DNA of 64,000 bases from Hyunsoonleella ulvae (lineage in GTDB: Bacteria; Bacteroidota; Bacteroidia; Flavobacteriales; Flavobacteriaceae). Below the pieces are notes generated by a model. It was not told the origin of the DNA, ran no database searches, and was given only the letters and a program-made list of their open reading frames with translations. Positions 1-8,538 of the stretch are shown piece by piece; within the stretch, counting starts at the first letter, position 1; every line of letters starts with the position of its first letter. The DNA is taken from assembly GCF_016827605.1 (NCBI RefSeq), contig NZ_JAEPJQ010000006.1, forward strand, positions 205,955-269,954, given 5' to 3'. A program made the position numbers and the translations under genes.

Positions 1-723
1 AAGCGTCATGCCTAAACCTTCATTAGAAAGTTTTATTAATGTTTCAATACTACCGCTTTCTAACTGAAATTTATCATCATCGTGATTTTTAAAAGCTTTA
101 CAAAGATTAATAATACCGTCTCTAAAGCAATGCCCATCTTCTAAAAGTAGCATATCCTCAATCACTAAATCTTCGGTTTTAATCTTGTCTTGCGTGTGTA
201 GTTTGTGTCCTGGGGGAATAAATGCTACAAATGGTTCAAAATATAATACCCGTTCTTTTATGTTTTCACTTTGTAAAGGTGTAGCAGCAATGGCAGCGTC
301 TAAATGTCCTTCGTTAATACGATGTATAATTTCTTCAGTAGTTAGCTCTTCAATTTTAAGTTTAATTTTTGGATACTTTTTTATAAAAGCATTTAGGAAC
401 ATTGGTAGCAATGTAGGCATTATAGTAGGTATAATACCTAGTTTGAATTCTCCACCAATAAATCCCTTTTGTTGATCTACAATATCCTGAATTCGATAAG
501 ATTCATTAACTATATTTTTTGCTTGGGTTACAATTTTTTTACCCACATCGGTTAGCTCAATAGGTTTTTTACTACGATCGAAAATTAAAATGTCAAGCTC
601 GTCTTCTAATTTTTGAATTTGCATACTTAAAGTAGGCTGTGTAACAAAACATTTTTCTGCTGCTTTTGTAAAGTTTTGATGTTCTGCTACTGCTAAAACG
701 TAATATAATTGGGTAATTGTCAT
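1..723 (-). CDS. oxyR: OxyR-type LysR-family peroxide-sensing regulator (partial, C-terminus beyond window)
   Basis: The reading frame starts at the ATG at 723-721 and runs off the left edge, so 241 codons are visible. The N-terminus is a LysR winged helix-turn-helix (MTITQLYYVLAVAEHQNFTK, then TQPTLSMQIQKLE), followed by the substrate-binding-like sensor domain. The segment EDGHCFRDGIINLC contains two cysteines nine residues apart, and the first is residue 199 when counted from this start. These match C199 and C208, the peroxide-sensing disulfide pair of E. coli OxyR. In the family, oxidation turns the protein into an activator of catalase and peroxiredoxin genes. A perfect 11-bp inverted repeat lies just upstream and could be an autoregulatory site. 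The identity is strong; the C-terminus and downstream neighbour are not visible. Confidence 0.93.
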   Translation of the reverse strand, partial: MTITQLYYVLAVAEHQNFTKAAEKCFVTQPTLSMQIQKLEDELDILIFDRSKKPIELTDVGKKIVTQAKNIVNESYRIQDIVDQQKGFIGGEFKLGIIPTIMPTLLPMFLNAFIKKYPKIKLKIEELTTEEIIHRINEGHLDAAIAATPLQSENIKERVLYFEPFVAFIPPGHKLHTQDKIKTEDLVIEDMLLLEDGHCFRDGIINLCKAFKNHDDDKFQLESGSIETLIKLSNEGLGMTL

Positions 724-725
724 AG

Positions 726-772
726 TATAAGTTTAAGCTATAAAAATATAAAAACTATCAGTTAAACTTATA
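726..772. promoter_or_regulatory. Inverted repeat upstream of oxyR (candidate OxyR operator)
   Basis: TATAAGTTTAA at 726-736 and TTAAACTTATA at 762-772 are perfect 11-bp reverse complements separated by 25 bp. The repeat begins only 3 bp upstream of the oxyR start codon. ATAG and CTAT half-site-like tetramers are present at 722-725, 738-741 and 755-758, resembling the ATAG/CTAT elements of known OxyR sites. The role as an autoregulatory operator is inferred. The rest of the gap to 984 is AT-rich, with a short purine run of GAGACAA-type repeats near 895-915, and shows nothing else. Confidence 0.45.
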
Positions 773-984
773 GAAATAGAGATTTATTGTAAATTAATTT
801 TTGTCTTATAATATAAAGGGTAAGGCAATTTAAAGATGCTACACTAAAATGAATTTTTGTGGATGAGTTGTAAGTTTTCGAGATAGAAGATAGGAGACAA
901 GAGACAAGAGATAATTGGAGATGATGACAAATTTTTGGTGCATTTATAGTTTTATCTTTAACTGAAAACTGATACTACCAGCTG

Positions 985-2316
985 TTAAAGCAATCCTCTA
1001 GATTTTATTTCTAAATACTTATTGATGGTATCTACTGTTAGATTTTCTGGAGTAGTTAAGATGGAATAGATGCCAAACTTTTTAAGTTCATTAACTATAA
1101 GGCGTTTTTCAAAATCAAACTTTTCAGCAATTACCTTGTCATAAACATCTTGTACTGTTTCTGCCTTGGTATTTAAAAGTTTGTCAATTTCTGTGTTCTT
1201 AAAGAATATAACTACCAATAAATGGTTTTTTGCTATAGCTTTTAAATAAGGAAGCTGTCTGTTTAATGCGTTTAAAGTACCAAAGTTGGTATACATTAAT
1301 AAAAGGCTTCGGTGTGTTATATGACGTTTTACATTGGCGTAAAGTCTACCAAAATCACTTTCAAAATAATCGGTCTTTACATTGTATAGCGCTTCAAGAA
1401 TTAATTGCATTTGTCCGCTTCTGCGTTGCGCCACAACCATATTGTCCATTTTTTTTGAAAATGAAAACATACCTGCTTTATCATGTTTTTTTAAGACGAT
1501 ATTGCTAATCACTAAGCTAGCATTTATAGCATAGTCTAATAAGCTTAATCCATCAAAAGGCATTTTCATTATACGTCCTTTGTCTATAATGGAATATACG
1601 GGTTGTGATTTTTCATCTTGAAACTGATTTACCATCAACTGGTTTTTCTTTGCAGTAGCTTTCCAATTAATGGTTCTAAGATCATCCCCTAAAACATAGT
1701 CTTTAATTTGTTCAAACTCCATGGTATGACCTAGTCTACGCACTTTTTTAAGTCCGTAATCCATGGCATTTTTGTTGATGTTTAACAGTTCAAATTTCTT
1801 TAACTGTTTAAAACTAGGATAGGTAGGCACCATAACACCATTATCAAACTTAAAGCGTTTGGCAACTAGTTGAATAGCAGATGAAGCATACACATTTAGA
1901 AATCCAAAATGATATTCGCCTCGTTCTTTTGGAGTTAAACTGTAAGTGATTATTTTTTGCTTTCTAGGATTTACCGTATCAATAAGTTTAAAATCTCTAA
2001 CTTGAAATTGTTCTGGGATTTCATCGATAATTTCTAGATGGGCTATAAAAGGGTAATTGTTAGCAATATTTACTGTAATACGATTAGCATCTCCATTAGA
2101 AAATTTATCAGGAACAATTCTGCTAGCATCAATTTTTTGATGTCCTATAAATACAATTAAAACATCAAGAAAAAATAAACCCAGCAATACCAAAATACAG
2201 AGTTGTGCGATATTAAAAAGTACTGGTATAAAGTAGCTTATAGCAAAAAGTACAACGATACCTATACCTGCATAAAAAAATCGGGGTTGTATGTAAAAGG
2301 GTTTAAAGAGTTTCAA
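985..2316 (-). CDS. DUF58 domain-containing membrane protein
   Basis: This 443-residue protein has two membrane segments near the N-terminus (about residues 15-60), then a beta-rich region and the DUF58 core. The core contains the family hallmark INWKATAKKNQLMVNQFQDE near residues 215-235, followed by a von Willebrand A-like fold. DUF58 genes are almost always found next to a MoxR AAA ATPase, as here, where moxR lies 56 bp upstream on the same strand. The pair is thought to act in chaperone-like maturation of envelope complexes. It is the last gene of the minus-strand set 985-6368. The family assignment is firm; the cellular substrate is unknown. Confidence 0.9.
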   Translation of the reverse strand: MKLFKPFYIQPRFFYAGIGIVVLFAISYFIPVLFNIAQLCILVLLGLFFLDVLIVFIGHQKIDASRIVPDKFSNGDANRITVNIANNYPFIAHLEIIDEIPEQFQVRDFKLIDTVNPRKQKIITYSLTPKERGEYHFGFLNVYASSAIQLVAKRFKFDNGVMVPTYPSFKQLKKFELLNINKNAMDYGLKKVRRLGHTMEFEQIKDYVLGDDLRTINWKATAKKNQLMVNQFQDEKSQPVYSIIDKGRIMKMPFDGLSLLDYAINASLVISNIVLKKHDKAGMFSFSKKMDNMVVAQRRSGQMQLILEALYNVKTDYFESDFGRLYANVKRHITHRSLLLMYTNFGTLNALNRQLPYLKAIAKNHLLVVIFFKNTEIDKLLNTKAETVQDVYDKVIAEKFDFEKRLIVNELKKFGIYSILTTPENLTVDTINKYLEIKSRGLL

Positions 2317-2372
2317 TAAATTGATTATTACCGTTAACTGTTTACTGGGACTGCCTACTTAACACTACCAAC

Positions 2373-3449
2373 TTACCTTGGAATTTCTACTGTTTCAATA
2401 ATTTGTTGAATGATTTGTTTACTGGTTACTCCCTCCATTTCACGCTCTGGTGTTACAATTACTCTGTGGTGTAAAACAGGAACTACAGCACGTTTAATAT
2501 CTTCTGGCGTTACAAAATCTCGTCCTGCCATGGCAGCAAATGCTTTACTGGCTTTTAACACTGAAATAGATGCTCTAGGGGATGCGCCTAAATATAAAAA
2601 GCGGTTGCTTCTCGTGGCTACAATTAATTCTGCTATGTATTTTAATAAATGTTTTTCAACTATTACTTTGCTTACAAGACTTTGGTATGTAGCTATTTGT
2701 TTTGCTGTTAAAAAGGAAGTAATCTGTTCTGTTTTTGTGTTTTCTTTTAGTTCATGTTCACGGGATAAAATTTCTATTTCTTCTTCAAGATTTGGATAAT
2801 CTACATCAATCTTAAATAAAAATCTATCTAACTGCGCTTCTGGCAAACGGTAGGTGCCCTCTTGTTCTACAGGGTTTTGAGTGGCTAAAACCATAAACGG
2901 AATGTCTAATTTATATTTGTGTCCATCTATAGTAATTTGTTGTTCTTCCATTACCTCAAACAACGCTGCTTGTGTTTTAGCAGGCGCCCTGTTAATCTCA
3001 TCTATCAATACCATATTGGAGAAAATAGGCCCTTTTTTAAATTCGAATTCAGAATCTTTTAAGTTAAAAACAGAAGTCCCTAAAATATCACTAGGCATTA
3101 AATCTGGTGTGAATTGAATGCGACTAAAATCTACACTTAACGATTTTGCTAATAGCTTTGCAGTTACGGTTTTTGCTACACCAGGAACCCCTTCAATTAA
3201 AGAATGCCCTTTTGCTAAAAGCGAAGCTATCAGCATGTCTACCATATCTTTTTGACCTACAATTACTTTTCCAACTTCTGCTTTTATTTTAGCAACGCTC
3301 TGTTGCAGTTCTGATAAATCCAATCGATTTTTAAATTCTAAGTCTTTAGATTCATCTTTTAAAGCACTGTCGTCTATAGACGAGACAACATCTTGCGCTG
3401 GTTTGGGTAAAAAATCTTCGTGGTTTTCTTGTGCTTTGTTTTCGTCCAT
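2373..3449 (-). CDS. MoxR family AAA+ ATPase
   Basis: The 358-residue protein has an acidic, poorly ordered N-terminal extension of about 45 residues before the AAA+ core. Walker A is GVPGVAKT (about residues 87-94), Walker B is MVLIDE (about 146-151), and the MoxR-typical ATQNPVEQEGTYRLPEAQLD segment follows. The C-terminal lid contains the ASPRAS motif. MoxR ATPases drive remodelling of partner VWA or DUF58 proteins. The gene starts 2 bp below the stop of the DUF4350 gene and is followed by DUF58, which fits a single transcript. The long N-terminal tail is unusual compared with the ~320-residue family norm, but the start ATG at 3449 is the only good one. Confidence 0.93.
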   Translation of the reverse strand: MDENKAQENHEDFLPKPAQDVVSSIDDSALKDESKDLEFKNRLDLSELQQSVAKIKAEVGKVIVGQKDMVDMLIASLLAKGHSLIEGVPGVAKTVTAKLLAKSLSVDFSRIQFTPDLMPSDILGTSVFNLKDSEFEFKKGPIFSNMVLIDEINRAPAKTQAALFEVMEEQQITIDGHKYKLDIPFMVLATQNPVEQEGTYRLPEAQLDRFLFKIDVDYPNLEEEIEILSREHELKENTKTEQITSFLTAKQIATYQSLVSKVIVEKHLLKYIAELIVATRSNRFLYLGASPRASISVLKASKAFAAMAGRDFVTPEDIKRAVVPVLHHRVIVTPEREMEGVTSKQIIQQIIETVEIPR

Positions 3450-3451
3450 AA

Positions 3452-4657
3452 TTATTGTGCGTAAAAATCTTCTATAAATCTATTTAATTTTACGAGACTT
3501 TGCTCAGAAAGTTCGTCTTTTGTTCGCAACCATTTTATATAATTAATGAGTTGCTTTACATCTTCTTGTTTCCTACCAGCTTTACCTGACAGTTTTTCTA
3601 TAAAATCTTCATCTAGAGTAGAAGTGTCTAAATTAAAATCTGTTCTCACTTTTTCTAAAAAGTAAGTTGCTTTTTTGTCTATTAAGTTTTTGTAATCTTT
3701 AGTTTCTATGTATAAATTAGAAATAGTTTTTACAAAAGCTAAAGAGGTGTTTTGTAGAGGTTTAATAATTTTAATAATACGTTGGCGGCGTTTGGCATTA
3801 AAAATCATGAATAAAATCATAAAAATAATAGCTGTATACCACGCCCAACGAAACGATAACTGGTCTAAAAACCAAGTTAAGTTAGATTCTTGTTCGGCAT
3901 CTCCATAGGGTGTTTGTCTTTTGGAATAAGAATCAAAATACACATCATCATCTGGTAAATAGGATAAAGCACTTTCAACATATTGATATCTATCGTCTTT
4001 TAAAATATGATAATTTGTGAAGGCTTTAGGTTCGGTATGTAATAAAATGTTGCCCTCTCCAAAAGGCACTTTTATAAAATTAACACGTTTTTTATCGGTT
4101 TTAGAATGCCCTAAAATAGTATAGTTAATACTATCAAAACTCGAAAAAAAGTAGTCGCCCTCATTTTTATCTATTTTAATAGTATTTAAGTTTTTATTCT
4201 TAAAAGACAAATAAGATATACTATCATTCTTAGCGTTGTATTCAAAATCTACATCAATATCAAGGGTGTCATGAAGTTTTTCTGCAAAGTAATAATCGGA
4301 AATAAAAAGTGTATTACCAGTATCTACAAATTCTAGAAGCTTATTTACGGAGAAGTCCGTAAGATAGTCTGAGTTTCCTATGATAATATAGTTGCCTTTT
4401 GCTTCGTGATCACCATAACCATACTCAGAATTTGCTGTGAGATAACTAGAGGGTTGATGGTAAACAGTTCTTAATTTATAGTCTTTAAATAGTCTTGGTA
4501 GTTCTTTATAAAGTACACTAACACCATAGGGTTTGTTACTTTTTTCGTTAAAAGATTCTTCCCAATCTACGGTTCGGGTTCGTTTTACGTTAAATGTTAA
4601 GGCGATTACTACTATTAAAGCTATAATAACTAATATGACAGGTAAAAGTTTCTTCAT
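3452..4657 (-). CDS. DUF4350 domain-containing protein
   Basis: The 401-residue protein has an N-terminal membrane anchor (about residues 4-23), an extracytoplasmic alpha/beta domain resembling a GATase-like DUF4350 fold (YIIIGNSDYLTDFSVNKLL near 90-110), a second membrane segment (about 270-288, WYTAIIFMILFMIF) and a cytoplasmic helical tail. Its start overlaps the stop of the DUF4129 gene by a single base. Its stop lies 2 bp before moxR, which indicates translational coupling. DUF4350 proteins recur in Bacteroidota in exactly this set, with MoxR, DUF58, DUF4129, SpoIIM and RDD genes. The biochemical function is not known. Confidence 0.82.
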   Translation of the reverse strand: MKKLLPVILVIIALIVVIALTFNVKRTRTVDWEESFNEKSNKPYGVSVLYKELPRLFKDYKLRTVYHQPSSYLTANSEYGYGDHEAKGNYIIIGNSDYLTDFSVNKLLEFVDTGNTLFISDYYFAEKLHDTLDIDVDFEYNAKNDSISYLSFKNKNLNTIKIDKNEGDYFFSSFDSINYTILGHSKTDKKRVNFIKVPFGEGNILLHTEPKAFTNYHILKDDRYQYVESALSYLPDDDVYFDSYSKRQTPYGDAEQESNLTWFLDQLSFRWAWYTAIIFMILFMIFNAKRRQRIIKIIKPLQNTSLAFVKTISNLYIETKDYKNLIDKKATYFLEKVRTDFNLDTSTLDEDFIEKLSGKAGRKQEDVKQLINYIKWLRTKDELSEQSLVKLNRFIEDFYAQ

Positions 4658-5385
4658 TATTTTACCTGATTTAAAAGTGATGTAAAATTATCTTTAGCCT
4701 TAGAATATTGTAATTTTTCTAAGTTAAATTTACCATACCAGATATAGTTGTAGAGGTATGAAGCATACGAAAATCCTTTACTAAACGGTTTGTCCCTTAT
4801 TTCATTTAAGTATTCTGCATTGGTTTTATCATCCTCAAATTTAATATGATTTTTTAGTGAAAGGGTTTTCAAGGTTAGAAGATAATAATAACGAATAGCG
4901 AGCCTGTAGTCATTACTGTCTTCAGCTTTTTTTATTAAAGCATGAATGTCTGCATGTTCGATGTTTTCTGCTGTAATTTCATCATGATGGTCTATAGACT
5001 TGTTTTTACCTTTAGCAAACAAGCCCGTACCACCTTCATTTAACAAAACATAGGCTAAATAAAGAACTGCACCAACAAGAATGAAAATAAATAACCACCC
5101 AAACGGACCAAGATTGATAACGACATTTTCAGAGTTATCCCGTTCTCTGGGTTTTACTTTTTCTTTTTCATAGTCTTTGTATTGCCCAGAACCAGGTCTT
5201 GTTTTATTAACTACTTTGGTACCTTCGTAGTTATATCTGTCACTAGAGTAGCGTTCTTTAAAATCATCTTCAAAACTACGATATACTTCAGGTTCTTGAG
5301 TAGTTGCCACAGGGTAACCCCATCCTTTATAGCTCAATAGTACAAGCATGAAAATCAATACAATGTTTACTGATTTTTGTTTCAT
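4657..5385 (-). CDS. DUF4129 domain-containing protein
   Basis: The 242-residue protein has a signal peptide (about residues 1-24) and a charged periplasmic linker. A membrane segment (about 92-113, LGPFGWLFIFILVGAVLYLA) follows, then a cytoplasmic helical DUF4129 domain with the pattern DYRLAIRYYYLLTLKTLS near residues 158-176. The gene overlaps both the SpoIIM gene upstream and the DUF4350 gene downstream by one base. In other phyla DUF4129 is found fused to transglutaminase domains. Here it stands alone in the MoxR/DUF58 cluster. The role is unknown. Confidence 0.8.
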   Translation of the reverse strand: MKQKSVNIVLIFMLVLLSYKGWGYPVATTQEPEVYRSFEDDFKERYSSDRYNYEGTKVVNKTRPGSGQYKDYEKEKVKPRERDNSENVVINLGPFGWLFIFILVGAVLYLAYVLLNEGGTGLFAKGKNKSIDHHDEITAENIEHADIHALIKKAEDSNDYRLAIRYYYLLTLKTLSLKNHIKFEDDKTNAEYLNEIRDKPFSKGFSYASYLYNYIWYGKFNLEKLQYSKAKDNFTSLLNQVK

Positions 5386-6368
5386 TAAGCGACAGTAGAT
5401 AAAAGGTTTTGAGTTATCTGTTTTTGTACTTTAAATGGGTATACCAAATAGTAGTAACTTATAATGGCCAGTGTAATTAGTATAATACCCACTGATAGCC
5501 AATTGGGCATAATATTAGAGTACCTAGTTATGAAGCCTTCTAGAAAACCGGCAGCAAACGTAAAAGGAAATGTGCTAATTAAAATTTTTATACCTGTTTT
5601 GGCGCCAGATTTAAATGACGTATAACGAGAGTGCGTTGCTGGAAATAGGATACTTGCACCTAAAATTAGGCCTGCAGCAGATTCTATAACTATGGCAAAT
5701 ATTTCCATAGCACCATGTATCCAAATACCTCGAACACTTTCCCAAAACACTTCTTTTTCATAGAAGAAATATTGAAAAGAACCAAGCATGATACAGTTTT
5801 TAAACATAACATACAGTGTTCCGATACCTAAAAAGACTCCAAGTACAAATGCAATAATCCCAACACGAAGATTATTTATGGTAATACCTATAAAACTCCC
5901 CCAATTACTGCCACTTTTGTATACAGCAACAGGGTCGCCAGCTTCAATATTTGCTATGGTTTGGTCAACATAATTATCGCCAACAACTGATCTTAGAAAT
6001 TCTGCATTATTAGCTGCGGAAATTACTCCAATTAACGTGAAAACTGTAAAAATTATAAAAGCTACATAAATAAATTTACGGTATTGGTAGCAAATTAAAG
6101 GTACTTCTGTTTTCCAAAATCCGATAATTCTGTTAGTGTCTTGTCGTTTTGTCTTGTATATTTTTTGAAATGCTTTAGCTGCTAGCTGATTTAAATAGGT
6201 AATTACCTTACTTTTAGGGTAGTAGGTTTGTGCGTATGCTAAATCGTTTACAAGTTGAATGTAGTTTGAAGCAAGTTCGTCAGGGTCTTTAAAATCATTA
6301 TTAAAAATAGCAGTCTCAAAACTCAACCATTTTTCTTTATTTTGCTTAATAAATGCAACTTCTCTCAT
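5385..6368 (-). CDS. Stage II sporulation protein M-like (SpoIIM/DUF95) membrane protein
   Basis: The 327-residue protein has about 95 cytoplasmic residues followed by five or six membrane segments (around 100-120, 170-192, 215-240, 262-282, 290-312). The WIHGAMEIFAIVIESAAG stretch matches the HGxxE signature of the SpoIIM family. The organism is not a spore former. In Bacteroidota these proteins travel with RDD, MoxR and DUF58 genes and probably belong to one envelope complex. This is the first gene of the minus-strand set, divergent from the RDD gene with only 24 bp between the start codons. Confidence 0.85.
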   Translation of the reverse strand: MREVAFIKQNKEKWLSFETAIFNNDFKDPDELASNYIQLVNDLAYAQTYYPKSKVITYLNQLAAKAFQKIYKTKRQDTNRIIGFWKTEVPLICYQYRKFIYVAFIIFTVFTLIGVISAANNAEFLRSVVGDNYVDQTIANIEAGDPVAVYKSGSNWGSFIGITINNLRVGIIAFVLGVFLGIGTLYVMFKNCIMLGSFQYFFYEKEVFWESVRGIWIHGAMEIFAIVIESAAGLILGASILFPATHSRYTSFKSGAKTGIKILISTFPFTFAAGFLEGFITRYSNIMPNWLSVGIILITLAIISYYYLVYPFKVQKQITQNLLSTVA

Positions 6369-6392
6369 ATACGAGATAAATTAAAATATAAA

Positions 6393-7112
6393 ATGTCAGA
6401 GTTACAAATTAACACGACGCAAAATGTAAAAATAAAGTTTACCGCTGCTGGAGTTGGAGAACGATTGGTTGCTTTTATTATTGATACAGCCATAAAAATT
6501 GGCTACTTACTTATTTTGAATAAAGTTTTTGGAGTATTTGAGGGAATGGATGAGTGGTCACAAATAGGTATTAACACTGTATTGAGTTTCCCTGTGATGT
6601 TTTATACATTGGCTTTAGAGACCTATATGGATGGACAAACCCTTGGGAAGAGGGCTTTAAAAATTAGGGTAGTAAAAATTGATGGGTTTCAAGCTACATT
6701 TTCAGACTATGTAGTACGATGGTTTTTTAGGATAGTAGATGTTTGGATATTTGGCATTGGTTTTTTTGTAATTATTTTTAGTAAAAAGCTACAACGCATT
6801 GGAGATATGGCAGCTGGAACGGGAGTAATTAGCTTAAAGGATAAGGTAAATATAAATCATACCATTTTAGAGCAATTAAGAACAAATTATAGGCCTACAT
6901 ACCCTAATGTTATTAAGCTTTCTGATAATGATGCACGTATTATCAAAGATACATTTACAAGGGCTAGAGCGGCTAAAGATTATTCAACTTTAATAAAGCT
7001 TAGAACTAAGCTTATTGAGGTTGTAGGTATTAAAGAGGTAAAGCAAAGTAGCGATATTGAGTTTATAGATGTAATTTTAAAAGATTATAATTTTTATACC
7101 CAAGATATGTAA
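6393..7112 (+). CDS. RDD family membrane protein
   Basis: I chose the ATG at 6393 (MSELQINTTQNVKIKF), giving 239 residues. An in-frame start at 6342 would run into the divergent SpoIIM gene. The protein shows the RDD pattern, with GERLVAFIIDTAIK near residues 21-34 and then GQTLGKRALKIRVVKIDG after the second membrane segment. Three membrane segments are predicted, and a hydrophilic tail of about 80 residues ends the protein. The RDD and SpoIIM genes are head to head, so their promoters must sit in or across the 24-bp gap. The function is unknown; co-occurrence with MoxR/DUF58 genes suggests a shared complex. Confidence 0.85.
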   Translation: MSELQINTTQNVKIKFTAAGVGERLVAFIIDTAIKIGYLLILNKVFGVFEGMDEWSQIGINTVLSFPVMFYTLALETYMDGQTLGKRALKIRVVKIDGFQATFSDYVVRWFFRIVDVWIFGIGFFVIIFSKKLQRIGDMAAGTGVISLKDKVNINHTILEQLRTNYRPTYPNVIKLSDNDARIIKDTFTRARAAKDYSTLIKLRTKLIEVVGIKEVKQSSDIEFIDVILKDYNFYTQDM

Positions 7113-7124
7113 GCAGAGAGCCAT

Positions 7125-7187
7125 TATTCAAGCCAATGCAATTGGCTTGAATAGCATGCGAATCGCTTATCACGCCTTTGGCGTGAT
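7125..7187. repeat. Two perfect hairpins between the RDD and TRIC genes
   Basis: The first hairpin has arms TATTCAAGCCAAT (7125-7137) and ATTGGCTTGAATA (7141-7153) around a 3-nt loop. The second has arms ATCACGCC (7169-7176) and GGCGTGAT (7180-7187), also with a 3-nt loop. Neither is followed by a T-tract on the plus strand, so they are not typical intrinsic terminators. They could be processing signals or a short palindromic intergenic element. Confidence 0.7.
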
Positions 7188-7219
7188 CTCAAAAAGTAAC
7201 GCCATAATAATAAATTACA

Positions 7220-7828
7220 ATGTTTTACACTTTAGACATATTAGGAACCATTGCTTTTGCCATATCTGGTGTATTGGTTGCTTTCCACAAGAAAATGGAT
7301 GTGTTTGGTATACTTATTATTGCATTTGTTACTGCTGTTGGTGGTGGTACGCTTAGGGATTTATTAATTGGAAATACACCTGTAAGTTGGATGTTAGATA
7401 TGAATTATACGTATGCTATTCTGACTTCTGCTGTTTTTGCCATAATTTTTAGAAAAAAAATAAATTACTTGAGAACTTCTTTGTTTTTATTTGATACCAT
7501 TGGTATTGGTTTATATACTGTAGTTGGTATTGAGAAAGGATTAAATGCTAATTTACATCCAATTATTTGTATTGCTTTAGGGACTATGACGGCTAGTTTT
7601 GGAGGTGTAATACGTGATATTTTGTGTAATGAAATTCCTGTGATTTTTAGAAAAGAAATTTATGCTACTGCATGTATTTTAGGTGGTTTAGCATATTTTG
7701 TTTTAATAGAATTCCCAATAAAGACGGATTTTGTGTTTATAATTTCTGGCTTGGTAGTAATTGTATGTAGGTTACTTGCTGTGAAATTTAAAATAATGTT
7801 ACCAAATATTTATCATGAGGAGAAGTAA
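7220..7828 (+). CDS. TRIC/UPF0126 family membrane channel protein
   Basis: The 202-residue protein has six or seven membrane segments arranged as two related halves. Glycine-rich motifs FVTAVGGGTLRDLLIG (about residues 36-52) and ASFGGVIRDILCNE (about 122-136) sit at equivalent positions in each half. This is the signature of the UPF0126/YadS family, now known as prokaryotic TRIC-type trimeric cation channels; some members have been linked to glycine uptake. The start ATG is preceded by the hairpin region. The gene converges with the cyclophilin gene, with 3 bp between the stops. Confidence 0.9.
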   Translation: MFYTLDILGTIAFAISGVLVAFHKKMDVFGILIIAFVTAVGGGTLRDLLIGNTPVSWMLDMNYTYAILTSAVFAIIFRKKINYLRTSLFLFDTIGIGLYTVVGIEKGLNANLHPIICIALGTMTASFGGVIRDILCNEIPVIFRKEIYATACILGGLAYFVLIEFPIKTDFVFIISGLVVIVCRLLAVKFKIMLPNIYHEEK

Positions 7829-7831
7829 TAT

Positions 7832-8533
7832 TTATTCTAAAATTTCTACACTTTTAATATAAACATTTTTAAGGGGCCAGTCTGCTTCATCGGTTTTCAC
7901 TGCAGCAATTTTATCTACAACATCCATTCCTTTTGTTACTTTACCAAAAACAGTGTAGTCGCCATTTAAATGATGTGCACCACCGTTTTGTTGTACTATA
8001 AAAAACTGATAAGGGGATGCTAATTTGTGTGGGTTCTCTATATCACTACTAGGCATGGAAATAGTACCACGATCGTGTTTAAAACCACGATTGGTATCTC
8101 TGGGCAGTAAATATTTTCCAATCTTTCTACGCTTAATAGCGGTTGCCATATCGTCGCCATTACCGCCTTGTATCATAAAATTATTAATCACTCTAAAAAA
8201 CTGGGTATCATTAAAATAGTTTCGTTTTGTAAGATAGATAAAGTTAGAACGGTGAAATTTAGTTTCCTCAAATAATAAGATATCAATATCTCCAAAGTCT
8301 GTGCTAATTCTTACCTTGTTTTCTTTGTGATGTTTATCGTATTGTAAGAAGAATTCCATGGCAGTAGGACTATCTAAAACAGGATATTCTTGAGTTTTTG
8401 TAGTATCAGTTTTTATTTTACCCTTTTCTACCGCTATGGTATCTTTAGGTTGTAAAGAATGCTTCTCTTTAGATTGTTTATCTTCACAGTTGAATAAAAA
8501 ACAACACATCATTAAAAACAATACAATGCGCAT
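7832..8533 (-). CDS. Peptidyl-prolyl cis-trans isomerase, cyclophilin type, lipoprotein
   Basis: The 233-residue protein begins with a short lipoprotein signal (MRIVLFLMMCCFLFNC), so it is probably anchored in the envelope. The cyclophilin core spans about residues 75-230. It shows FFRVINNFMIQGGNGD, the QFFIVQ strand and DYTVFGKVTKGMDVVDKI, all family landmarks for prolyl isomerisation of periplasmic proteins. Its start codon is separated from that of the divergent Nudix gene by only 5 bp, so the promoter must lie inside the neighbouring gene. A TATTTTTG -7-like box is present at 8577-8570 on the minus strand, without a clear -33 partner. Confidence 0.92.
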   Translation of the reverse strand: MRIVLFLMMCCFLFNCEDKQSKEKHSLQPKDTIAVEKGKIKTDTTKTQEYPVLDSPTAMEFFLQYDKHHKENKVRISTDFGDIDILLFEETKFHRSNFIYLTKRNYFNDTQFFRVINNFMIQGGNGDDMATAIKRRKIGKYLLPRDTNRGFKHDRGTISMPSSDIENPHKLASPYQFFIVQQNGGAHHLNGDYTVFGKVTKGMDVVDKIAAVKTDEADWPLKNVYIKSVEILE

Positions 8534-8538
8534 AAAGA

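Noticed and set aside
185..475. 96-codon plus-strand frame
   Set aside because: It is antisense to the oxyR reading frame, which has clear LysR and C199/C208 signatures.
885..930. GAGACAAGAGACAAGAGAT-like purine run considered as a microsatellite or array
   Set aside because: Only two short imperfect units; no array structure and no nearby cas or repeat genes.
7147..7356. 69-codon plus-strand frame before and inside the TRIC gene
   Set aside because: It covers the hairpin region and then an alternative frame of the TRIC gene; the Cys/Tyr/Trp-rich product is not protein-like.
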